Of a stretch of 64,000 bases of DNA, positions 55,309 through 64,000 are shown piece by piece. The stretch's first letter is position 1. Every line of letters starts with the position of its first letter. Both the position numbers and the translations under genes were made by a program. Origin of the DNA: Plumapathes pennacea. Taxonomy: Eukaryota > Cnidaria > Anthozoa > Antipatharia > Myriopathidae. The stretch covers positions 10,194,001-10,258,000 of the forward strand of contig OZ038466.1 in assembly GCA_964036295.1 (NCBI GenBank). The letters run 5' to 3'. The notes beneath the pieces are model-generated. The model was not told the DNA's origin. It was given only the letters and a program-made list of their open reading frames with translations, and searched no databases.

Positions 55309-56023
55309 TAGCTGTGGTTACACACACCGTGGTATTAGCAAATCCCGAGGGTAATTTGACCACGGGAATTTTACCTTGGGATTTCCGGTGCCAGAGATGT
55401 TGCCGGTCACACTGTAACGACAATTCCCACGGCAAAATCCGAACCGCAACGAGTCGAGAAACGACGACTGCTTCAACACCGGTGTTTCTTTCTCTGTTAA
55501 AAAAGAACCCGTTGTACAGAGCTTCACCGGGATCGGGGATTGAGCTCCTTGAGAAAGCTAGCACGATTTTAGCATTCGCGAGGGAAAATTCCAGCCAAAC
55601 GGTCAATGAGATCTATGAAATGATATTCACAGCGATGCGCGGAATCCAGCCGTAAGTTCGGATAAGTTGTAGAGTTAAATTCGTGGCAAACTGAGGCATG
55701 TCTCTCTGGCGTGAAGTTGTTTAGGGTTTACCGATTTCCTGAACTGTCACGCGCTGCTCGCGGATTGGTCTATTTGCCGTGGGAATCAGAAATCCTTGGG
55801 TAACTTGCTCGGGAACTGTCACGGGCTTTCCTTTTGTTCTTTCTGATGTATCCATGGAGAATGCCCTCGGGAAATTTAGCTCGGGAAATCGCGGTTACAC
55901 ACCGAAAAAATGTTTCCCGTGGTACAAAACCCACGGGAAAAGGGCCGTGTGTAACCACGGCTAATGTTTCCCGTGGTAAAGTGTCAAAACCCACGGGAAA
56001 AGGGCCGTGTGTAACCACGGCTA
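55309..56023. mobile_element. Inverted-repeat element with an internal tandem duplication
   Basis: The left end TAGCTGTGGTTACACACACC and right end GTGTGTAACCACGGCTA are inverted. The right end is doubled: a block of about 55 bp (GTTTCCCGTGGTA... to CCACGGCTA) occurs at about 55911-55963 and again at 55967-56023. Fragments CCCGTGGT and CCACGGGAA recur through the interior. Non-coding. Confidence 0.6.
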
Positions 56024-56174
56024 TTACTTCCTCCGGTTGGATCATTTACTCAATTATAGGTAGGAAAAGCACGTGAAAAAGCACCCAACTCGCCTAAGTT
56101 GCATGAATTGAGCGTAAAACCCGTGCAAACGAACTCAGGATGTTGGCACAACATCGCCCAACAGTGTTACCACA

Positions 56175-56196
56175 CCCCCCCCCCCCCCCCCCCCCC
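56175..56196. repeat. Poly-C tract
   Basis: About 22 C followed by TCCTTCC; a likely variable-length tract. Confidence 0.9.
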
Positions 56197-56506
56197 TCCT
56201 TCCAACCGAGCAGAAACCAGAAACACGCAATTGTACCCGCACCAGCAGGCAGTACAGTAAGCATCACTGTTCATCTGTTTTTTAGTCGACCGCAATACAA
56301 ATGCATGAAACTTCATCATAAAATGCGTTGCCGGTATTAAATAAATTGAGTGTTTACAAGCGGACGTTTTTGTAGCGAAGCTTTTTTTAAAAATACGGTT
56401 TAAATTTCCTATAAAAGGTTTTGCATCGAATACTGCGTATCACGTTTCAAATCCTAATTCTGCGTATCAAGCGGTGTATAGCAAGTCGAGTGGATGAAGC
56501 AGCGTA

Positions 56507-59500
56507 ATGAATTCACCTTCTCATAATCCTTGCATCTGCGTTTGTGTGTTGTGCTTCTTGTTTGGTGGACATCTGCATCTGACAGGTAACTTCTAAGATT
56601 ATTACTTTAACTTAGGTTTTGTTTCCTTATCGCCATATCACACAACGAAGCTAGCATATGCTGCTATAAGCTGATATTTCTTTTATGAGGAGCTTTGAAG
56701 AATTTAAGTGTTAGTCGATAAACATTAAAAATGATATTCATTCAGTTCTGTACAGTGGGCACTTGCACCACTTCAACCAGCACTTTCTCTCGTTCGGTGC
56801 TTCCGCCTGTATATAATCTGACTGGTTGGTCACTGCAAGTGTGATAACATTCGATGCATTCTATCTTTCTGCTTTCTTTTTGCCCAGTTACCCAAAGGAA
56901 TAATTTTCCATGTCCTCAAGCAACCATTTTTCTTATTCGGCCTAAAAGTTGCCAGTTTACGTGAAGTTGTGTGATTTCCAAGGTACATGGAGAAGACCGC
57001 AACTGAGAAGTTTGTGGAATCAACTTTAAAACCTAAATTCTCCAAAGACGACGTGCACATTTGCGTAAGATTACGATAATTAACGAAAGCATAAAATAGA
57101 TAAACGCACTATAGTTAGAAACATTCACCTTTAGTTATTTATAGCAGCATAACGTATTGCGAGTTGGTGGTTGGTCTGTGGCTACTTAAGGAGATGCTTC
57201 GCCGTGTATTGATTCAATTGCCCTCAGAAATTTAGTGCGGAATGATATTTAAAATATAGAAATATTACATTATCATCACTTTAAAAAGGTTGACATCGAC
57301 GAGAGGTTGCAACTCAGGAAGGCCGCTACTTTATGAGCATTAAAACAACAGAAAACTAGAGTAATGGAAACAATATGCTATGTATATCTAAGTTGAAAAA
57401 ACACGAACACAAACCATGATAGATATTTCACAAAACATCGCTAGTGGGGAAGACAATCATCAATTTAGATTGTCATATCACTTCCACATCCTGGAGCGAC
57501 GGAGCTTTGATGTTGGAAACCGCTCGAAATTTTTGGAAGAGCTGTGCGTTGGCCAGACACCTATGACCGGGATTATGTGTATAATATTTCCTTGTTGCAA
57601 CTACTCAATAGACCAAAGCCTTAGTAAACTGCTTGCTTCTTCATGGTCTAGATGACACACGTATAACAATCTCTTTCCACTTCAGTACAGACAGACCATG
57701 GAACCTCGGTTGGTCGCCAAGTGCGACGTCTTCAATGGGACGGTTTTAATAGGTGTATTTATTACTAGCTCTTTACTTGGAATTATTTAATGTAATTGAA
57801 TTTCAACCCATGTCCAGATAAGGAATACTGATTGAAGTGGCCAGAAGAGTTGTTTTTTCTGAAATCAAGTTTCATTTCGGATTGTTTTCAATGCCTCCGC
57901 AAAGACACTGTAAACAACTCAAATATTCCCAATCAAGAGGTCGTGTCAATTCGAAAACGAAAGATGCTTTTAATTAGTCCCTGACCGAACTAAGGACAAA
58001 GAAAAATGCGCCCAAAACTGTTTACAGCAGTCACAGTATACCTACAGCCGTGCATATTGCATTGAGCGAGGATGATCTAACGCTCAGGTCGGTTTTTCAA
58101 TTTTAGTGTTGTTCCCATAAAATGTAAGTGCATTATCATTTTAGGGTGACGTTAGGTCTCAGGCTAAAATTTAGTATAAGTAAATAATCGTTGAGATTCA
58201 AAACTCTGATAACCTCTCAATGAAGTCAGGCACCAGTTCTACCTCTCAATGAACACTGGGAATAATCATTGTTGGCAACAACAAAATAATTCAAACTAAA
58301 AGGGTTCATAAAAAAAACACTCAAGTTTTTGCACCGCGACAGAAAAAAACTGAACGACAACTGGCGCCTTTACTGGTAATGCCTCTAGTTGCCTTAGTCT
58401 TTCTTTGCATGGCTGAACTGAATCACACGTCAAACGACTAATATTCTATGGTATCCATAACATATTACAGTATTATCTATTCGTCAGAAATATCAGTAAC
58501 CTTTCCACTATCCGTTTTTATGTTTCGTGTCCCCATCAACTCGAAAGTTAATAGGATCTCGTGGTCGACCGTATCGAACGCCTTTTTTAGATCTAGGAAC
58601 ACAACAGCATTGACTTTGCCATGGTCAATGTTGTATGCCCAACTATCCGTAGTGTCAAGGAGAGCCGTGACGGTCGAATGAATGGTACGGAATCCCGATT
58701 GGTACTTATAGATGATATTATGCTCTGTTAAGTAAGCATATAATTGGTCGTAAACCATTCTTTCGAACACTTTGGCCACAACTGAGATTACGGAAATTGG
58801 GCGGTAGTTATTCAAGTCACTACGTTCACCTTGTTTAAATAGCGGAGAGACTCTGGCGCATTTCCAGTCATCTGGGAATATGCCAAGACTTAATGACTGG
58901 TTAAAGATATCGCATATTGGGATGCAAATAATATCAGCGCATTCTCGGATAAGCCTGGCAGATATCTTGTCAAGGCCGGTTGCTTTTGATTTGATTAGTT
59001 TATTTAAGAGTGAAAGAACTTGACTTGTGTTCGTCGGGCGGAACTGAAACCTTTTGTCTGTGCTAGTAAGGTAATGTAGATGACTATTGTTATCTGACAA
59101 CGGAATCTCCCCTGCAAGTTTGGGTCCGATGGTGGAAAAGTGATTGTTAAATTCACCCGATATTTCGGTTGGATTGGTTATTGATAATCTATTTACTTTA
59201 AGCTCTTTCACGAATGTTTTTCCAGACTTTCGAGAGGTAAGCTCATTGATAGTTTGCCAGGTTTTTCGGGAATCGCCTTTATGTTCATTGAAATTATTTT
59301 GATAATAGGCCTGTTTGGTTAATCTGATCTCCTTATTGACTATATTACGTTGCCTTTTAAATTGCACCCAGTCATTAGGATCGTTAGATTTAATTGCTTT
59401 AAGCTTCAGAATGTTTCGATCATGCATTTGTTTCTTCAGCTCTGATGTAATCCATGGTGAGCTACGCGCGCGAACACGCGTTGTTCTTAATGGAGCATGC

Positions 59501-60466
59501 ATGTCAACAATAGCTAAAAATGAGTTTTTCCATTCAGACCACATATCATTAGGATTATAAAATTTTTTTACACGTTCCCAATCTTGGGAGGCAATATCGT
59601 TTCGGAAGCTATCTCGGTTAAACTTTCGGAAATTTCTGTATGTTACAGTGTTATGTCCTTTAGACTGTCCATTTGTAGATAATTTTCTATAGGCATAAAT
59701 TAGGCTATGATCGCTGATGCCGACATGACATACCCAAGCGCACACAATCTTATCTGGACAGTTGGTATAGATTAAATCGATTAGAGTTGAGGTGGTTTCG
59801 GTTATCCTAGTTGGTTCAGTTTCTTTCGAGTATTCGTGTTCTGTAACAAATATAAAATTGAAAGCGAGGAATGTAACACGACACTTGTTTACAATATTAT
59901 TGCGGTTTTGTTCACAGTGTGTTCAGTCATTTGTGACTGCAAACTCAATGCTCAGGACTATTTCGGTGTATTTTTCATATCTGGTATACAATGAGCATTG
60001 CGAAACAAAGGCTACATGATCGAATGAAAGAAACATTTCAACAGGCAATGTACGATAAGCAGAAGAATGTTATGAGGCTACAGATGTCATGTACAGAGTA
60101 AAGCATAAATCGCCATTGTTTTGCGGCTAAAGCTCATCGTAGCTTTGGTTTCCGTTTTCGGCCTGTTATCTTCCCAGAAGTATTTCGTGCCGCCACAGAA
60201 AGTTTCGTCGGGACTAAATATTTAGCGGCGACAGAGAAATTTGCAATCCCCCAGCGGTATCCATCAAACATTTGTTTACGGCTATTCTCAAAGCTTCCGC
60301 GGTGAACTTAAGAACACAAGCCAAAATCGTTCCCTAAAATCCAGTTTATCCGTACATGTTCCACAGAGCCCAATGGTGTTGAGTTGGGATGGGATGCAGT
60401 TGACTTTTACACACAAGTAACGAGCAATATTCACTGGCCACATCTCGAGTTGTTTAGCGAAGTCAA

Positions 60467-60502
<36 letters not shown>

Positions 60503-63214
60503 TTTTTACATACATATTTTTATTGATGCTCCCCTCAAGGGGCTTTTCAGCAACAATTTGGCTTCGCCATATTACTATGGAGTACAGGCACTGAGGGTGG
60601 TCACTGCCAGAGATTTGTTTACGTCCTCAGTGGTTCTTTTTCGTCCCCCCTGTAATCAAGTATAGAAGTATAGGGAGACGGGACCGCCATTTTACGTAGT
60701 CATCAGAGCCACGTGAAGATCTTACCATTTGCTGATAGAAACAAAGGCAGTATCTTCTCCTTACTTATTTTAAGACCCCGAGTGCTGTTCCGGCCGGGGT
60801 TCGAACCCGCGACCTCCCGCACGAAAGACCGGCACTCAGCCAACTGAGCCAACCGGGCAGCGGTTTACGTCATCGCATATCACGTGATAATATGAACCAA
60901 TCACCGTGTGCTGATTCTCGACCCAGAAAAAGGAAAACAAAAAAAACTCCATTTTTAAGCTCGCCGCAGCTGCACAACCGCGAGCAAAAAATCGTTGAGA
61001 TTTAAAAATCTGATAGTCAGGCACCAGTTCTACCTCTCAATGAACACTGGGAATAATCATTGTTGGCAACAACAAAATAATTCAAACTAAAAGGGTTCAT
61101 AAGAAAAACACTCAAGTTTTTGCACCGCGACAGAAAAAAACTGAACGACAACTGGCGCCTTTACTGGTAATGCCTCTAGTTGTCTTAGTCTTTCTTTGCA
61201 TGGCTGAACTGAGTCACACGTCAAACGACTAATATTCTATGGTATCCATAACTATATTACAGTATTATCTATTCGTCAGAAATATCAGTAACCTTTCCAC
61301 TATCCGTTTTTATGTTTCGTGTCCCCATCAACTCGAAAGTTATAATATTATGAATTCCTGGAACTTTTTTTTAACAATTCTGTTTCATTCACAGAAAGCT
61401 TCACCTGGACGCAGCTTCCATCAAGTACCACCAAAGCGATCAAAGGATGTACCGCCCGCTTAGCGTGGAGCTATGATAGAGGCCAAAATGAGACATTGAC
61501 TTACATTGAGTTTAGGAGAATAAAAGATGGCAACAGTTTTGACATTGGACACATCAGTTCGACAAGTGTAATCACTCTACTCGCTAAAAACATGAGCCTG
61601 ACAGCAAAAGATAAATCCGTAGTACTCGACATACGTGGAACCAAGAGAACAGACCAAGCAGAGTACTGCTGCAAAATAAAAACATCAAAAGGATCGGAAG
61701 AGAAGTGCATCCACTTAAGAGTTCTTGGTAAGACCAATGCAATTACACGTGATGTACAGTACATGAAGATTTGTATGAGAGTGCCTTGTGGCATAGGATT
61801 GTCCAAGGAGGCAATTAGTATTCACTACTGACGCCCTCTCCCTCCTTTTGTTCTTCGGTTCAATTTAGTGCCACCAAAACTGGATGTCTCCCCTTCGAAC
61901 AAGACAGTCAACGAGACAGAAAGTCTAGATCTCCTCTGCAAAGCTACTGGAATTCCCACTCCGAACATCAGCTGGACCAAAGTGGGGAGTGACAAGCAGT
62001 TCAGTCAGAAAGAAAATTTGGTCATTAATCCAGTACTCAAGGATGATTCTGGGATTTATCTGTGCACAGCATCCAGTGAAGCGGGCAACGTAACAGCCAA
62101 AACTTTTGTGGATGTCCAGTGTAAGAGAAATGTAACAGGAACATATTTTAAAAATATACCACTAAAAATTAGCCGGCTGTTGTAGTGCTATGATTCGTAA
62201 GTTCTTCCATCAGCTATTTCATCGTCTGTTCATCAGGTGCTCCTTTCTTCTCTCAAAATAAAATAAGACACTTGTTGCATTTTTGTAAGTTTAACTTGAA
62301 TGAGGAAGACTGATGAAGTTGCCTTTGTTTTGAACGAGCAGATAAACCATGCAACACCAACTTGTACAGCAGTGCTGTCATGGATACCGTCACAGCCAAT
62401 GAGTCCGTAACATTCAGCTGCAGCACAGATGCCAACCCACCTGCACACGTGTTCAGCCTTTATCACGAAGGATCGTTAATTGCACAAAACACATCATTCA
62501 CAATTGAGAGAGTTAAATGGTTGGATCAAGGAAAGTACACATGTGTTCCTTCCAATATTCTTGGTGAAGGACAAAGTGCCTCCATTAATCTCAGTATTTT
62601 CGGTAAGTTTCTTTGATGGATGCTGCACGTAATGCATTATTTTTACAAAATGTACGCTATTCAGAGCCCTGCCTTAAGCAGTACAGCATAAAATCCTTAC
62701 ATAAAAACCAAAGTTACTTTGCAATTGTATAACAAACTGTACACAGAAGATTCACTAAGTTTCAGACAGAGGACTCCATTTTTAGCTAACGGATATGCTA
62801 CGCACATATGGGAATTATACAAATCGTTGATCTCTCACTAATGTGTAAAGTTTAGGCGCCGTCTCCAAGCCACAAAGAAGACCCATGTTGGGTCATAGGT
62901 TTAAATAATTATTTAGACACTTTAGAAGTTTCCATTTACCTCTTTCTTTATAGTTCCTCCCCAATTGGTGATCATCCCTGGAGATCAGACCGTGAATGAA
63001 AGCGACACGCTGTTAGTCTTCTGCAACGTTTCAGGAAATCCCGCTCCCAACATCACGTGGACAAAAGTGGGGGTGACTGGTCTGCCCATTGCAACTGGAA
63101 ACACAATGAAGATCGCCAACGTTAGTCGCGAAAAGCATGCTGGGATTTATGAGTGCAGAGCAAGCAATGGAATAGGACAGAGCGTAACTGTCTTCTTTAA
63201 AGTCACTGTAAACT
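56507..63214 (+). CDS. Gene H: Ig receptor, 5' part (signal + four Ig), runs off the window
   Basis: Exons are signal 56507-56585, V 61395-61727, I-set 61869-62120, C2-like 62342-62602 and Ig4 62954-63214, all phase 1 with GT-AG. Residues 1-26 are the signal peptide (MNSPSHNPCIC...). Residues 27-137 are V-like with EYCCKI and EEKC, plus an extra Cys at 45 (KGCTAR) that other copies lack. Residues 138-221 are I-set, 222-308 C2-like and 309-395 Ig4 (LLVFCNVSG, KHAGIYEC). The presence of Ig4 places H in the long D/E class, so FN3, TM and a tyrosine tail are expected beyond 64000. Its 4.8-kb first intron holds a LINE fragment, a SINE-like sequence and a direct repeat. Confidence 0.85.
58188..58551 (+). 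repeat. Direct repeat, left copy
   Basis: Repeated at 60989-61343 (ATCGTTGAGATT ... CTCGAAAGTTA) with a few differences. The two copies bracket the LINE fragment and SINE in gene H's first intron. Confidence 0.85.
58552..59817 (-). mobile_element. LINE fragment: endonuclease C-terminus and RT N-terminal half
   Basis: Read on the minus strand it starts inside an AP-endonuclease domain (STLIDLIYTN, ISDHSLIY) and runs without stop into a reverse transcriptase: LLNKLIKSKATGLDKISARL, FKQGERSDLNNYRPIS, YQSGFRTIHSTV and LDLKKAFDTVDHEILL. It then ends abruptly at the junction with the flanking repeat near 58551, before the catalytic YxDD region. Both ends are truncated and it has no poly-A. It is CR1/L2-like by motif style. 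Confidence 0.88.
60468..60500. repeat. (ACAT)n microsatellite
   Basis: About eight ACAT units, followed by a degenerate stretch to 60520. Confidence 0.9.
60786..60858 (-). repeat. tRNA-like sequence (SINE head or tRNA relic)
   Basis: On the minus strand TGGCTCAGTTGG fits a pol III A box and GGTTCGAACCC a B box. A seven-base loop CTTTCGT would give anticodon TTC (Glu). The acceptor ends do not pair well, so this is more likely a tRNA-derived SINE than a working tRNA. Confidence 0.5.
60989..61343 (+). repeat. Direct repeat, right copy
   Basis: Counterpart of 58188-58551. It ends about 50 bp before gene H's V exon and so forms part of that intron's 3' region. Confidence 0.85.
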
Positions 63215-63414
63215 GTAAGTATTATGGGAAAAACGTACGAAGTCTTTACTGTAATAATATGTGCACGTTAGAGCTTATCCAGACGAGACACAGAATGTCA
63301 TAGTATGATGGAGTTCAGTAGTGCGCACAGACAGAAAAATAGGTTTTTGCTGAGCGCAAGATGTATTTGGAGAGAATAGGTTAACATTAGAAATTTACTA
63401 GAAATACGATATTT

Positions 63415-63529
63415 AACAATTATTCTACGAGGGCGCGCCGAACATGGAATGATAAATAACCAACGAGGCGCCGCGCCGAATTGGTTATTTGTCATTCCAT
63501 ATTCGGCAAGCCCGAGTAGAATAATTGTT
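63415..63529. mobile_element. 115-bp imperfect palindrome
   Basis: Two 48-nt arms (AACAATTATTCTACGAGGGC and its near complement at 63482-63529) differ at about five positions around a GC-rich 19-nt loop. It is a MITE or foldback element in gene H's Ig4-Ig5 intron. Confidence 0.75.
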
Positions 63530-64000
63530 TTATTAAAAACTGAATCACAAATTACTCTACCCTGAATTTAATTGATGTAAAAAAGACCGGAAGACGACTT
63601 TAATTTTCGCTCCAAAAATACAATGATCACATGATTACTGCAACTGTGACGTCTTTGAGAACGGGCTGACAGCTGAATGAATGAAAATCGAGTGAAGAAT
63701 ACATTTTCATGGAAATTACGCGGCACAAATACTCTCGGAAGGAGTTTACAAGAATATCTTAAGGTGATGTACCAAAATTATCGAAAACTTGGACGTTGGT
63801 ACAGTTGCAAACATCGCATTACGGAGGGAATCACTTTCTTTGCTCGCCATGTGCGACGTTTGATGCTGCTTGAAACTGACAACTGGCCGTGCCAAACGAG
63901 AACTGAAGCTGGAGATGCTCGAACATCAACAAGGAACATTGACGAAGAAAACTTTATTTGCTTCTGTGAGGGAAGAGTCGGTGGTGATGGAAAGCTGTTC
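63530..64000 (+). other. Gene H intron to window end
   Basis: No Ig5 exon appears before the end. In gene E the Ig4-Ig5 gap is about 595 bp, so by 64000 the intron is already longer. No feature was recognised. Confidence 0.4.

Larger units (their letters stand above)
52821..56506 (+). other. Intergenic region G to H
   Basis: No Ig exon was found. It contains the G 3' UTR, two inverted-repeat elements (53674-53906, 55309-56023), poly-A 54961-54990 and poly-C 56175-56196. Positions 56350-56506 are the H upstream region, resembling 29215-29276. Confidence 0.5.

Noticed and set aside
60786..60858. Functional tRNA-Glu gene on the minus strand
   Set aside because: A and B boxes are present but the acceptor stem does not pair. 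Kept as a SINE-like relic instead.

Overview
This is animal genomic DNA, most likely from an anthozoan cnidarian such as a coral. That assignment is an inference from the style of the locus: AT-rich sequence, many small-domain exons with GT-AG introns, and CR1/L2-like retrotransposon debris. It rests on no species marker. The window holds a tandem, same-strand array of immunoglobulin-superfamily (IgSF) cell-surface receptor genes. I named them A to H by position. Nearly every extracellular exon encodes one domain and is bounded by phase-1 introns, so exons can be added, skipped or swapped in frame.

Layout. Gene A (475-1661) is the 3' end of a long receptor: transmembrane (TM) exon, 16-nt mini-exon and tyrosine-containing tail. 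Gene B (3159-6454) is a short two-Ig protein with a C-terminal hydrophobic tail that looks like a GPI signal. Gene C is a signal-peptide exon only (7381-7456); its downstream exons are cut off at about 10543. Gene D (15892-26597) has seven Ig domains, FN3, TM and tail, but no signal exon of its own and a frameshift in Ig7. Gene E (29277-39296) is the intact reference copy: 12 exons and 879 aa, with signal peptide, 7 Ig, FN3, TM and tail. Gene F (42775-46606) is a B-like gene with a third Ig exon brought in by a 670-bp genomic insertion flanked by a 15-bp target-site duplication. Gene G (48686-52820) has three Ig domains and a TM, with a short tail ending in an ITIM-like and PDZ-ligand-like motif. 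Gene H (56507-63214 and beyond) has a signal peptide and at least four Ig domains and runs off the window.

The array grew by segmental duplication. Positions 1-10543 (A end, B, C) match about 35961-50921 (E intron and end, F, G), and D matches E from about 14290 to 27800. Paralogous 'empty' and 'filled' sites let several insertions be read to the base: a Helitron-like element (A|T insertion, TC...CTAG ends), a 5'-truncated LINE, a minimal LINE tail and a TA-flanked MITE family. Gene D's intron carries a large, nearly perfect inverted duplication of the Helitron plus 71 bp of host DNA.

How the genes may work together (inference). The membrane-distal Ig domain lacks the usual B-strand cysteine. 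In two paralogous pairs its exon carries far more amino-acid-changing than silent differences, while the adjacent Ig exon in the B/F pair shows the reverse. With long YxN-tailed receptors, a short ITIM-tailed receptor and GPI-like tailless relatives side by side, the locus looks like a paired-receptor or allorecognition-type recognition complex. It is comparable in logic, but not shown here to be homologous, to the Hydractinia Alr complex.
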